Shown here piece after piece: positions 24,773 to 39,700 of a stretch of DNA of 64,000 nt (position 1 is the first letter of the stretch; each line of letters starts with the position of its first letter). The translations under genes and the position numbers were made by a program. The notes under the pieces were generated by a model, which saw only the letters and a program-made list of their open reading frames with translations, was not told the DNA's origin and did not search any database. Source of the DNA: Ooceraea biroi (lineage: Eukaryota > Arthropoda > Insecta > Hymenoptera > Formicidae); NCBI RefSeq assembly GCF_003672135.1, contig NC_039506.1:3100001-3164000 (forward strand). Reading direction: 5' to 3'.

Positions 24773-27700
24773 ATGCCAGCGGACGCCGAACTCAGCAGCC
24801 TGCTCAGCAGGCGGCAGAGGATCAACAACGAGCTCGAGGAAGGCAAGGAGGTGAAGAAGCAGTACAAGTTCGTGAACGTGTACACCGAGTTCCACGAGTT
24901 GTCGCGCCGCGAGATCAAGCAGTACGAGCAGACCTTCAACAGGTGAGCGCCTTCCTCTTCTGACGACACGCGCGTGTCGTCGTCGTCGTGATCAAAAAAT
25001 AGAAAAATATGACGAACCGACACGAGCGACATTGACGCCCGTGTGTGATTCCTCGAAGTATATCTTTGTTATCCCGGAATAGAATTAAGGGAATTTGAGC
25101 GTGTACCTAGCAGCAGATTATGTCTTTATTTGTTACTCTTTGTAACGTATTTTGAGGACGCAGAGTAAACAGGTGTTAGAAATAACAAGGAAATGGGTAA
25201 GCATTTAAATATTAGTATTATATATTAATATTATATTACGATAAATGATCTACAGATAATAATCTAAACGTAACATTTATCTAATGCATACGTTGTGTTT
25301 ATTACTGCAAATGTGCGAATAAAAATGAGACTCGCTTCGCTCGTCAATATAAATTTAAATGGCCTGCTTGTGGCGCAAAAAGCAGTCGCTTACGACGTGC
25401 CGCATAAAAGGTACCTGCGACTGTTAAGTATCTTGGCTATATATAGTATTAACACTTTAATAGATGTAGTGTGTCTAGCGCTTTATTTTTACGAGTCAGC
25501 CTCGAGTATACACGCACGTGTAATCAGATGGAGATAAATGTTCCTTCGTGCCGCGAGCTTTATCGTCATCGAGACGGAACGCGCGTCATTAACTACAAAC
25601 ACTTTCGAACTGCTAGACTCGCATGATCGCGAGCAAATTTACCTCGATGTCGAGCGATACGAAACAATATTCGACATCGATCTCATTCAACGATTCACTT
25701 TCAGTAAATCGTAGCAAATGCAGCAGAATCTAAGTTCCCTTAAGTACAGTGCAACTAAAAAAAGAACGACGACCGTTTCTGGATTATTTTATCTGGCACA
25801 TGATATCTCAGTTTCCTTAAGTATAATGCAGTTGAAAAAAAATGAAACACGATAATCGTGTTTGGGCTATTTGCCATATATTACATGCCAAATATTTATA
25901 AATATTCATTAATATTCATGTGTCCATAAAATAGATTTATATCTTCTCTGCTATCTTTGACATAGTATAACATCTATTTTACGACTGCTTATTTAAAACA
26001 GTGTGTCTACTTTATCTATGATATACGATCAGACGATGGCGAAAGTTCAATTAACACTTCTTTTCCCCAGCTCGATTGAGCCAGGGAGCACTTCAGATTC
26101 GATCAAGCGCGCACCGATTTGTGCAGCTGCGCGTTAAGCCGCACGCGATACCGTATTGTATTAACAAGCGTGTTGTTAGACGCAGATTTCTCTCGCGCGC
26201 GTGGAATATCTTCATTACAGTCGCTTTGCTGATTCTCGGTATGAAATGGAAGAGCCTTTCCCGTCCCGGCGCGGCGTCTCGCGTGATTCCCTACGCTGAT
26301 CCGACAACATCCAGCTGCGCGTTATCATCAGCGCCTGATCGTCGCATCGTCCGCCTCTACCTTTGCCCAACGACACGTCACTCGACGGAATTCACAGAGA
26401 CTGTATCCGTCGATTAGGGGTTGCGGAGTAATCATGCGAGATTACATGTAATCATCCCAGATAGATGAACGCTAAATCAAACGTCGACAATCAAATGTCA
26501 ACTGCGATCGACCCGCTCGCACGCTATTCCTCTCACGTGAATTTGTATCAGCTCATTAACCAAGTAATCCGGATCGCGTCTAGATGGGAATGAATCAAAC
26601 TAAATACTTATGACAGCGCAACATAGCTTGTCGTATATTAATTTTATAATAGGATAGATAACTTTAGAAAAATAAAAAACAAAATTCTCTAAAAAACACC
26701 GTTACATCGAGTCGTATCGCCACTTATTGTTAGACGTGATCCGGATTACTTAGTTAATAATTTATCAGCGTCCGCCTCCGCCGTAGGACGACGATTTGCA
26801 GCAGATTCCTTTTGAAACGATTCTTCTCCCGTGTTCGTTCTCGGATTGCAACGGGTGAGTACCTGCGAGCACCCAGGTATCCACCCCACATCTCCGACCC
26901 CGTTGTCAAACCTGCTGCCAGGTTGACTCCGAAATACCTACCTACCTACATCGAGACACAAAGGGCGTAGGTACTGGCGTAGGACCATGGCGAGGGGAAA
27001 TACGCGGCAGGAGGCCCGCGGGGACCCCGAGGTCGTCTGCCCTCCTTGGCGCAGCTTGCGTTTCTTCTCTCGAACAAATGCACGTCACGAATCCCTCGAC
27101 GGCGTTCTTCGCGGTTTCGTAATGACCGAGCGTGGAATTCTCCTCGTCTTCGCTGATTTTCTTCTTCCATCACGACTCGCGGCTGCAGCTGCATCGGAAA
27201 ACCACATCTTCGTGCTCGCTGTTAGTAAATCTTCCGAAGGCGTTGTAAACAGCGAGAGGTCGCGAAGAGAGAGCATCGTTGAATGGATCTTCGAAGAAAT
27301 CCTTCCAGTCATTCGTCCTTTGTTGCGGAGACTGGGAATCTGAGAAACGTGGAAAGTTACAACGACTGATTCAATTATTTAAAATTAAATTAAATTAAAA
27401 TGCACATTTGCTAACACTAGTTATTTAATTTATTAATGTCATTAATAAATTTATATTACGTCTAAGAGGAATTCAGGTGAAGGAAGAGGATTAGATTCTC
27501 AGATGGACCTCAATCTTTCGAAAAGTTCAAAGTTTCAAAAGTTTCATAAAGGTCGAAAATCAAACATTAATCCAGAATCGAGTGTGTACCGAGACAAAGA
27601 ACTAGTAGGAGCATTTCGGAGAAAATATGTCGTCGTACTCCTACGATTTATCGGGGCTCGAGGTTGCAAAGGTAACCGGTTCCACGGCGAAAAGACAAGG

Positions 27701-30700
27701 ACGACTTCTTCGACAAGCGCGCGACATGAACGCGCAACGATCATCGGTCCTTCCGGATGACGTATCACATAGCACGCACGCCAGGATACGCACGTGCGCG
27801 CTGCAGGCGACAGAGAAACTCTCGTGCTATCGAGAGGCTTTTACTCCAGGGGTTTTTAAACGGAGAAAGGAAGAGATAATCCTCCATTAAGAATTGAGCG
27901 AATCTAATCACGCACGATGCGCCTGCGAAACAAAGTGCAACACGCACATACGTGCGTATATTATCTACCATCTTTTAAGATATTAATATTTACTCAAACA
28001 TCGCAGAATTTAAAACAATACAATGTTTTTATTGCTCAGAATTTTTATTCCTCAAAGCTTGAAATTAACATAATTTAATTAATATAATTAATATAATTTA
28101 GCAATTTATTCTGTATTCCGTATACGCTAGAAAAACATCACAAACGCGAAAATTGTGATCAGACGTAACAAAACGCGACCATCAATTTCCTCCGCGCGGT
28201 TCGTCGATGATCCGATATGAACGTATCGTCTTCCCGCTTCCCACGTGGATTGAGGAGAACAAAAATGATCTTCGTGTGTAATCCGATATACACTCATCAG
28301 CCAGACGTTATATCTCCGACTGGGCTAAATATACGACATCTCGTCGCGGTTTAGCCCGGCGACACGCGATAATACTCGGCTCGCGCGGATCGTCGCGGAT
28401 GTGTTCGCACACGCAGAGACTGCAGTTGTTATCTATCCAACATTTCCTGTACCCGATGAGACCGAGCGGATTCCAAAAGTGGCTCGTCGAGTACTTTCCA
28501 TCGAGTCTCTCCTCCAGGACTCACAGGAAGCTCTTTGGGCGGCCCCGAAATTCCGGCCCGTTCCCTGATTGACCCTCCGACTTTCGGGTCGTGAACCGAA
28601 GACTCGCATCTCAATTAAACTACTTAAATCCCATTACCAATTTAAAGAGCTCGGAAGCCAGCGTGACATCCGTTATCCCGACTGTCTCTTACATCCTGTA
28701 CTGCTGTCAGACACAAAAGGTTACCGACCATTAATTTATTGCAAATTTATTTAATTTGCGACGAGATCATGATCTCCATGCGCCGATATTTGATGCATAA
28801 ATAACTTTGTTATTTCTTTAATTATTTCAGAAGTCGCTATTGGACACTGACAGCGATACTGTAGATTGTCCAATGCTGTATATTATAATAAAATAGTGTA
28901 TAAAATATAGTATAAAAAAATAAGATAGTCTACTGACGCTATCTAAATGGTCTCTCTCTTTCTCGACAAAGTACAGGAAAATCTGTCTAGTCAAGACACA
29001 ATACATTCACGCTCTTTATCGTGACATTCCTATCGATGTGCGCCGCGACTCGCGTGAGGTCGAAAGTTGAGGTTTCCACGGCTCGATTGAACGCACGCTT
29101 GACTTTCCCCGCCGCAATGATACGACAACGAGGTGTGATCGATTCGCCTTTAAGGCGAGTGCAAGCGAGACGACGACCTTAACCCTTCCCCCGCTGTGAA
29201 GTAGGTGAACACATATATGCATTCAAGATGCACACTCTCGGGATCGATAACTCCACGTGGAAAGGAACGAGTGAAAAGGGGAATCCTTTCAAATCCGACG
29301 TTTCATTAAGAGTTTACGAGAGAAGTACTCGAAGTTTTGCAAATCTTGATCAATTTTCTAGGATATTTTGTAAGAGACATTTTGTTGAATTCGAACAGTC
29401 GCGAGAAATAATTTTTCCTTATAAGATTTGCTAAAGGATGTTTCAATTTAGTCTTTCCATGTACTGCCTTCAGCCCTTTTCAAGGATCGAAGGAGTCCTT
29501 AGACGCCCCCGTTGCGTTGGCACGGCGTAAACCGTTATTCCTTGTGGCAGTTCGGAGAAATCGCGCGTTCTGAATATGTAAGCGACACAAGAAGCGATTC
29601 TACGACTCGGTTCGCAGCGATGGAAGGCATTCGGTATTCCCAGCAGCGACGCCGCTAGACATTTTAAATAATGTCTCGTCGATGGGCAAAAGCATAACGT
29701 TCCACAACGGACGTTTATCCTCGCTTGGAGAACGGCCGCCACGGCTGACAATGCGCGCTGCGATTCCTCCGTCTTTCTAGCAGAATGCTAATCTGAGCTC
29801 GCTCTGTGCAGACTTTTTCCTCGCAGTCTCACATATCAAATCAGCCGCTGTCTCCGTCACTGAGAGAAAAGATCTTAATCAATTAGTAAGGCGCGCAAGC
29901 TTGCAGAACAGAGAGAGAATTCGACGCATCATTCTGCTCGAACGGACGCGAAAACTTTTACTTCCATATATTATACAAATGGAGAGACACTCGTCGCTCA
30001 CATACATCACACACGCATATGACAGGCATTGAAATAGATATTGATCAACCAATTAAAGTCCAGATTTTCCAAATAAGATCAGTTTGATCCTGGCTTTTAA
30101 TTACTTGATCGCGATAACATTGATTTCCACACAAAGGCAGAGTTTATCGCTCGCAGCCTGGCATTAAGCCAGCTAGCGTTAATGAAAACCTAATTAATCA
30201 ACTTCCGGATGCTGTTTCGGCATAAATCAGGAATACACTTTCCATTTCTAGCTCCGAAGCGATATTCGCCGGCGTGACGCTTTCGGTCGAACATTAACGC
30301 AATCAATCCCGACGCGAGTCCACGTTTTTCCGCGAAAGTTTCTCGCGGATAATCGCGGGCAATCACGGACCGCTCGTCATGGATCATAAATCTCGGCGAG
30401 GTGTTAAAGAAACGCGCCACGTCCTCGTCCCCGTCCGCGTCGAGGACGCGGCTGCAGTCCGTCGCAGTGACGTCCTTTGCGGCGCGAAGGACCATCCTGC
30501 GCCGTATCGATCCCCGGGGAAACAAGGGTGAACGGGACCGGCGACGTATCACCTTGACCCGGTTTCCTGCAGGGCCACTCTTGGAAAACGAGCCGCGGAG
30601 AATGCAACGAGCTTGCCGGGCCCGAGGCGGAACGATCGCGATCGCGCGATAACGAGACCAGAGGCACCTATCGACAACAGTTACACCGCGATAATTGCGT

Positions 30701-33700
30701 ATCACGCAAACTACCGTTCTGCAGCGCGATTTGATAAAAGAAAAACGTCGAAGTAAGGCGGAGGGGCAATCGTGTTGGAACGCAATTCACTCTTTGCGGA
30801 TAAACTCTTAGTGTCAGGTGTTTGCAAAAGTTTTAGTTACTTTTTACGCGTTTTTACACAAATACAACACCGCCTCCTCAAAAAATGCAAAAATTTATTT
30901 GAAGTTTAAATGATAATACCAGAGCGTTGAAAAAAAGCTTTTGCATTCACCTGATACGGAATTTTCGTATTCATGAGAGAATTCACGTACATAGTCATAC
31001 AGACAAGTCGATATTTTCGTTCGATAACAGACATCGAATTTAGTTTTAGAATATGCAATTAGAGAAGTACAGAAGAGTGGGGATGGCCTGCAGTTGAACG
31101 GTAAAACTCAAGTTTTAACATATGCGGATGATACTGCGTGGCTAGGCGACGATAAGGAAACGATTATAAGAAATGCGGAATTATTGATAGATTATGCTAA
31201 ATATCTCGGTTTACAGGTTAGTGTGGAAAAGACCAAATACATGGTAACTAGTAGGGATCAGGATAACGATAATTTACAGGTTCGCGATAATATATTCGAA
31301 AGAGTAGACAATTTTAAATACTTGGGAACGATTATTAATCAGGGAAACGATACTGGGGTAGAACTTAAGAAAAAATCAACGCGGGAAATGCAGCCTTTTA
31401 TTCGGTCCGTAAATTACTTGGGTCACGGTTATTATCTAGGCGTTTAAAACTTAGAATATATCGAACCATTATTCTCCCGGTAGCTTTGTACGGAAGTGAA
31501 TCGTGGGCACTTACTTTACAAGGTGAAAAGAAATTTAGGGTTTTCGAGAATAAGGTATTACGGAAAATTTTCGGGGCGAAACGCGATGAGGAAACGGGGG
31601 AATGGCGGAGGCTACACAACGTCGAGCTGCATAAACTTTGATAGTCCGGATATAATTAATGTAATTAAATCACGCAGATTAAGGTGGGCGGGTCATGTCG
31701 CGCGTATGGGAAAGGATAGAACCGCGTATAAAATTATGACGGGTAGACCAAATGGCAAGAGACCGTTAGGTAGACCAAGACGTAGATGGGTAGACAATAT
31801 TCAGTCGGATCTCAATGATATAGGCGCCGAGAGTGGGGATTGGGAGGCAGTAGCTCAGGACAGGGATCGATGGCGAACTTTGGTAATTGCAGCTATGAAC
31901 TTTCGAGTTTTGAATGCCAGCTAATAATAATAATAATAATAACAGACATCGAAACCAAATTTTTTGTTTAAAGCGAGCTCGTGTTGTGATCCGTTTTATT
32001 ATTTCATGCAACCGAGCCTTGCACAGACGAATTTACAAAAGTCCAAAAGCATTTGTTTATTACAACGGACAGTATGACTTTTAATTAAGCTTCCTTTCGC
32101 ACAGAGACTGTTTCTAAATCCGTGGCGCGTTCGACGCGCCAACAATCGCGCTGCGTTTACGTGGGTGCCTCGGTACAAGCCGCGTTGATTGCAGCGTTTC
32201 ACTCGACCGATTAAAGCTGCCCGACGAGGGATCGACAAAGCGATGATTACCTCTGGGCAGCTCGGTTTGCGGCAACAATTGAGCATCGGCTACACGATTA
32301 ATAAGGTGACGTAACAAACCGGCATTCACTTCACGATCGGAAACAAGCTCGTTCAATCCGCGATTGGAAACGCGACTGGAGTGGCACTCATAAATCCAAG
32401 CATCTGCGATTGTTTCATAACGCATCTCGATCTTGGACATACATCGATCGCCGCGGACGTAAATATAATAATATATTTAGATTGCGTTTCTCACAAAAAA
32501 AAGAGTTTATTGGTTAAAAACAGAAGAGAACGGTGCGCTACTGATGGAGTGCTGATTAAGAACACACTGCTGACGTATCTGCCTGTCCTTATCTTTCTCC
32601 GTCTGTCACTTTTATTGATCGCTTAAGCGTGTTTATAAAACGCGTGACCTCGACCTTCGCCATTTGTTACTCCCCTCACTCCGCGGAATCTCTCGGAACC
32701 TGGTGAAAGAAGGAAAGCAGGAGAAAGAGCAAAGTTGGAGAGAGGCAGTCTTAAGTGTTACTTGTTGATATCCAGCGTCGCACAGTGGGCTGAATCCCGA
32801 TTCTAGCTGGACAAAATTATTTTATGGGCTCTACAAGGGCCAAATGACTAAAATAATACAAAAAAGTAGTAAAAAATATTTTAAGGAAAAAAGTAGATGT
32901 CACAGAACTGAATTTTGACTAAAGTTAAATGTTTTTCATATACTTCTTAAGAAAAATTGGTATAAAATAAATTGGAGAGATAAAATAGATACTAATTGAT
33001 ACTTAAATGATTTTTCCATAACAACCATATCAAACAAAATCTACATTAACTTGGATACTTGGATTTTAAATTGGAGAATTTTTGTTATATCTCAATTTAT
33101 GGTTCATTATGGTCATTTGTTTTTAAATATGTTAGTAGCTATATCATAATAAAGAAATTGTGAAAATTTGAAATCAATAATAATCAATAAAAAAAAGTTG
33201 CGCACTAAAATGTGAAGAATTTTCACTCTTCATGAAACAAAATCACACTCTGTTATATTATAATAGAATGAACTTATCTTATTCAATCGGATGTTTAATA
33301 CTTTAATACTTGAAACTTATTCTTAAAATATATCAAAATCAGATAAATTAACACTCAAACGAAAATAAACAATCATCTCGCCGATTAGAGATGATATAAA
33401 GAAAGGTCACATTAATGCACAGTAAGAGCGTCTCACGCTTTACTAGCATTCGACTGTATTCACAGTAATCTTACATACTATTGTTTGTTATAATAATAAA
33501 TTGATGGTGGAATTAAATTTACTGAACCCTTAAGAAAAATTTCCTATAGCTGAAAACATGATATTTTCATATTGATTTTTTGACTTTTGTCCAGCTAGAA
33601 TCGGGATTCAGCCCACTGTGCGTCGGCGGGAAAACAAAGGAATCGGGAGACAACTTTGGCTGAATCATTGTGGCACACGTGTCTCGCTCATCCTGTATCG

Positions 33701-36700
33701 AATCGAATTCTGCATCAAATATTCGCCTGACTTTCTCTCTTTCTCTCTAATGATCGCGAGGAGGTCAGAACCGCATCGACCGACCGCGTCTGTCTTTAAC
33801 TTTTCAATTCAACGTTAGCGATGCGAAGAATACTCGATTGCACTAACGTTGCACGAAACGAGCAACGGTGTGTTACAATGCTCTTGTTACATTGTTAATT
33901 ACAGCAAAGTTACATTGTGCCTGATCACACAAGAACCGTGTATGCATGGGAACTAATGAACGCGAGGAACTCTCCGCGCTTCATTGCTCGAGGTCCAGGC
34001 AAATATTGATCCTCTCGGCACAGGATAATCGTGATTCCTCCTGATTGGAAGAATTTACCGTCCAGGTACCTACCTTCCCGTCGCTTCAATTTCCGGCGCC
34101 TCGCAGTAACATCGTTAACTAACGCGGAAGCAATTCCCTTTAACGTCGGGCTCCTCGGCGCTCGAACGATCTTCGAAACTGCCGGCGGGATGACGAAACG
34201 ATTTTTCAACGTCTGGCTTAGTTTAGGATTGTGACACGAGTGTACGGAGATGTATCGCACGAGTGAAATAAAGATGGTGGCATGACAAATTAACTACCGA
34301 TTCATGCTGCGGGCGAGAGAAAAAGAGGGAAGGAGAGAATGGAAAAGATAATTAAAAAATTAAATTTGACACATTTGAAACTTGAAAGCTTGTGCTTCAC
34401 TCTTGTGCTTCCGTGTCCGGAAAAGTTACATTGATTTTTATCGGACCTCGTTAATTGCGATGATTAAAAAGACCGGTTTAACGTGCAAGTGGTCTTTAAC
34501 CCGTGATAGTTACGTAGTTCACGGTAGTACATAGTCACGGTTAGTACACGGTTATATAATATAGCATAATTGCTCTCTTTCTCTTTTTGTCTCTCGCTCT
34601 CTCTCTCTTTCCCTCTATATCGATTCATGTCGTGATATATAACAGCGATACATGGCAGTCTATCATTTATGCCGTTATAGCACATTCCACACATGACATG
34701 TTCTGCTTGTTAAAAAAGTTATAAGCTTATACTTGAACTAATCAGAATTAAGCACTCAGGCGATAGATTCGGTAATTAAACGTATGATATAGCATATTAA
34801 TAAAATTATATTAAACAATTAGAAATAAGTTAAATTAGAAATAAGAGTAAATTAAGAATAAATCAAGAATAGCTCGGGAGTCATTTGGTAATCAAAATTT
34901 TATTGAATGTTGCTTGTAATTTACTAGATTGTATTTTAATCTTACTTAGCAGGTATCTCTCTCCTCAATTCCACGACAAACTAACGGACGACTCCGCTAT
35001 CGTGGCCGCTCCGCGAGATTGATGAGACGAACGCATCGGCACGCGGGAAAGCACGCTCGTGTCTCAACACTCTCCATCCCTTACGCGGAAAGTCGCGATT
35101 TCACGAATTTCCGGTCGCCGCCACCGACAAATAAGGATGACATCCTGTCGAGAGACGAATTTGAATATCGTGTCAATCGTTCCCACGGTTTCCCCTGATC
35201 GTTTTCACTCCTGACGCGTCTAAACGCTGCCCGATAATTAAAATCTACAGATTGACATCAGGATACGTGTTCCATTCCCCTCCTTTGCGCACTTCCTTAT
35301 ATGCACAAGTTCTTTTGTTGTTCTCTTCCTATCCTTACCATCATCGTCCTTTCATCGGCATTTCGCAAAGCAAGAAAGATCAGAATCAGAACGTAGAGGA
35401 AAATAAATTTTTGTAAATTTAATTACTAAACAGAAAAATTCTAATTATCGACGAAAGCACTATCAATATTTCACTGAAGAAGTAATAATACATACATCAA
35501 TGTGTTAATATCAATTGCGAGTCCATGACACAATCTATGATTTGATATTATATATTTGATATTTTAGTAATTAATTAATAACGTAATTGATATAAGCATG
35601 TGTCTTGCATTGCATAGCGATTATCACATATTAATTTGACAATTTCAATCGCAGATATGTGCTGATTTCATCTCACGATGCATTCGCCTCGTGGAGTACA
35701 GAGTGCTGTCCCTATACGAACCGCACATAAAATCGCGCGGCTCGTTGTCGCTAACAACAAGCGTAAACGTGATCCATTTAACCCTTGGCTTAACGCACGC
35801 CCACATTTTTCCGCGAGAGAGCGAAATTAATAATGTCAAACAGTTACCCCCGATGATCGCGCGGCGGCAGACGTCATCGGTGGTAAGTGTTTGACATTAT
35901 GTTTTGCATTTTGTCTTTACAACGACGACGAGTGCGCGCCATAAAATTCCGGCAAAATAAAATTCTCCGTGTTCCCGTTTGCAACGTGCAATTATTCCTG
36001 GCCAAAGTTTTTACGACCAATGTCGTTGTTTTGTTTTGCAATTGCATAAGTCGTGGCAGTCGCGTATGTACCCCGGAAAAAAGCTGGTGAACCGGCTTAG
36101 CAGCTAAATCCGCTCCAGGCCGCGCACGAAAAATGGAAACTCTTTTTCGCGGACAGGAATCTTGGTCAATCTATTTCGTCCGCTTTCTACGAGGGAGAGA
36201 GACGTTCTAGTTATTAAATGTTCTACCTTTTGCAACGCGGCTAATGAGACGCCGGCCTCGTACTCAACAAACGCGAGGAAAGTCGCGAATGTTAATGACG
36301 GCCGAGTTAAAACGATCTCCCTGTTACGCGATTTTGATTACGGAGAACGTAACTGTCACTTGCTTCCGCGAGGAAAGGCTAATTAATTCCCTCACTTAAC
36401 AGTATTGAGTTTACATTATATCAGTTTCTTTCTCTAAATAATATATACTTTACTACAGAGGACGACAACAATTCGTCAGGCAAAATAAATTTGAGAGAAA
36501 ATTAAAAATTTGATGTAATTGGGAAACATAAATTTGTTTACTTTGCGGAGCCATTCAGTTACAGAAAACAAAGAACGAGTTTTATTAACATAAAATATTA
36601 ACATAAATCTTCTATTTTATCGCGCGTAAGCGAATTCCAGATTCTACTTTTGCAGTAATAAAGCAGAAACAATCAGCTGACTTTTCCAGCAAATTCGTTT

Positions 36701-39700
36701 GATAATCGGGCTTCGTTCGTCAGTAATGACATCGCCCCGAATTTTCTTCCTTGTTCCGTCTTCGTGCAACCGCATTCAATGACCGGCGATTAGATTGCAT
36801 ACGGTATCATTAACGAGAGGCGACGGGCTGTGATACATACGACACATTTAGCCGGGTTGACTAGCGTCATCACGATAATTTATTAGCGAGCCAATCAGCT
36901 AAAACTGCTTTGAGCAGCAAAAAGAGGTCGTAGGGAAAGTTAGTTAATAGGATTAATCACAATTTACTACAAGTATTTTACATACATCAAGATATTGATT
37001 ACATCAACAAACAAATTTTTAATATCGAAATTTCTGATAATTATATCTGAAATTTGGAATTAAACGGATATTCCATTAAAATAAAGTTGATTTGAAATTG
37101 AAGAAAAAACAAAATATTCCTTTTGGAATCTTGCACTTTCGTTCCGAAATCGACTTTTTCAATTTTCATGAAGAAATCTTCGCTTATAGGTGAAATAGCA
37201 ATTTCCGTGTTGCACGTGACAGTTTTGAGGCAGTTCAAGTTGAAGCCTGATACATTGTGGTACGTTGATTATAATTGTTAATATTTTTTGCAGATTCGAT
37301 GATGGACGTGATGGTTACCTGGATCTTTCTGAACTGAAGCGAATGATGGAAGTTTTGGGTGCACCGCAAACACATCTGGGACTCAAGGCGATGATTCAGG
37401 AAATTGACGAGGACGGCGACGGCCGCATATCCTTCCGCGAGGTTGGTTAATTTTATTTTACGAGTCTCGGCAAACCGCTACAAGATATATCGGAGTAACA
37501 GTACAAATAAACCATTAAATATAATAGTGGCACAAATTATTTTTCCTGCGAGAAGCAAAAAATTTACAAGAACAATTAATGTAAAAATCGTCATAAGTTT
37601 CTATGTCATAAGGAGCGAAATTAAAAATTTCTCACGTTCCACAATAATTATATTTCCATAAATCAACTAACAATAAGTTGTTAATAATGGTAACATTTGC
37701 GTGTACTCACTACTAAACTGAAATTAATCATCCGAAAAGGAACGAATCTTGTATTTTACGAGTTATTTTTTCACGCTATTATTTTTATAATTGATCGTAC
37801 TCTGTTCGAATTAATTTCGGTCGGGATGTTAATATTATTATATTATGCGAGTGTGTTTTACCACAGGCAAATGCTTTGGAAACGTCGGTTGGCACATTTC
37901 ATGTTATCGATTCCAAATGGTCGGTGAAAACATAACTATTGGTTAGTCCTCTGACTACCCCTCTGGCCAGTATTAGTGTCTCTCGTAGCTCGGCTTGTGG
38001 TCGTTAAAAGTATTGAACCGAAATAGATTTCACTGCATGCAGCTTCGCTCTTGTGCAAAGGACCGCCTATCGACGAACACGTGGTGCGTTGCACGATTCC
38101 AGAAACTGCCATAGTTAAAGCGAAGCATTCTCTAATTTTAATAGCTCTTGCCAGAATTTTCCGGTACCAGAGAAGTCCATGTTCGTATTTTTTTTTAACT
38201 GAATCTTTCAGAGAATATCTGTGATCAAATTCCTCGATGCACAGAATCTGGAAACGTAAGAATTCACATCTTTATAGTTTTACAAAATCAAATTATAATT
38301 AACATTCGTCAAAATTTTATTTCACTTTTTATTATCACTTTATTGCAGTGCTATGTAATCTCGATGAGACTCGCGACTTTATTTATGGCGAGCGCAATAC
38401 GATACGCCACCCATTAAAAATAGTAGACCCCGTGCGTCGTTTAACATACACCTCACTCACTGAGTTCTCACTTATTCAACGATCCTGTTTATTCTCCAGG
38501 CATAGCTGTGCGTTAGAGAGGATATATGGTGGAGTAGTTCTATTTCGGTCATCGCAGCATGGTGGAAGTATTTAAAAAATTGTCAAAATACCGTCGGCCA
38601 CCAAAAACGTGCAAAACTGAAATTCTCCCGTTGCGAAAAACAAGCTTTGCGTGAAAAATCTCATTCTGTAAAAGTTAACAACTTTTGCTGCTACATGCCT
38701 ATGCACCATGCATAAATTGAAGATGCGATTTTCTGCGGGCGAATCAAGTCGCGAGAATCTAATCCAATCCAACATAAAAGTTCCGATACTAAAATTTTTT
38801 TATTTATTAATGATCCCTGTTCTGGCTTCTAACGCATGTGAGTGATATAATATAAAACATCTCATATAAGAAAGTAAAGATGTATATGTTGTAATATATA
38901 GCTAAGATGTGAATTTCCTAGTACAAACGTGTACCAAACGCGCTACCAACCGCTAGATTTTCGTTTTCACTCTTCTAAAAATAGCAGATTGCACGTAAGA
39001 TCAATCACGGCCTGCCGATGATTTTGCAACGCGTCCGCGAAATACCGGAGCGTGCGAAACGCCGCAAGAAACTTTCCCCGTTAACGCAACGCGACCCGCG
39101 TGCACCTCCATGTGCAGGACACGCAGATCGCGATAAAACCCGCGTGAAAAAAACCACGATCACGTATCGCTCGAAGGGAGAGTTCGATTTAACACGGAAT
39201 GCACGCACAATCGTACGTGACACTTCGTATTTCGCCAACAAAGCCCGCTCGCGAATCGATCGTGCGGCCGGTCGATCGCCACCGTGATTCATAGCGCGAT
39301 ACGCAAACAGCTCGTGTGGCTTGCTTACTCACCTTCCTCTTACTCATCACGGTATGAGTTACCGTAAAACGATCGCGAGCGTACCCTCCACCTTTGTAAC
39401 GTTCAATATATGTCGCATGCAGCCTTCGAACTCTCGATTTAGGTTTCTTTCGTTTGACGCATCATCTTTTACGTGCCTCTTTCTCTTGTTGGAAGTTTTA
39501 TTTTTGATTTAATAGATAGACCAAGAGATGTGAGGGATTTTATTAAATAGAGATGCAAGCTTCGATGTCAGAATTTGATGGAAACGAATAATGTCTCTCT
39601 GTCTCTCTGCAGTTTTGTTTTCTAAGATAAGAAAATGCATTTTCATATAAATTTTCACATGTATCTTTTAATATGAAAAATTATTTGTAATTATTCTTAC

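Noticed and set aside
30190..30705. 171-residue minus frame in Swip-1 intron 1
   Set aside because: GC-rich chance frame with no recognisable domain and three overlapping frames.
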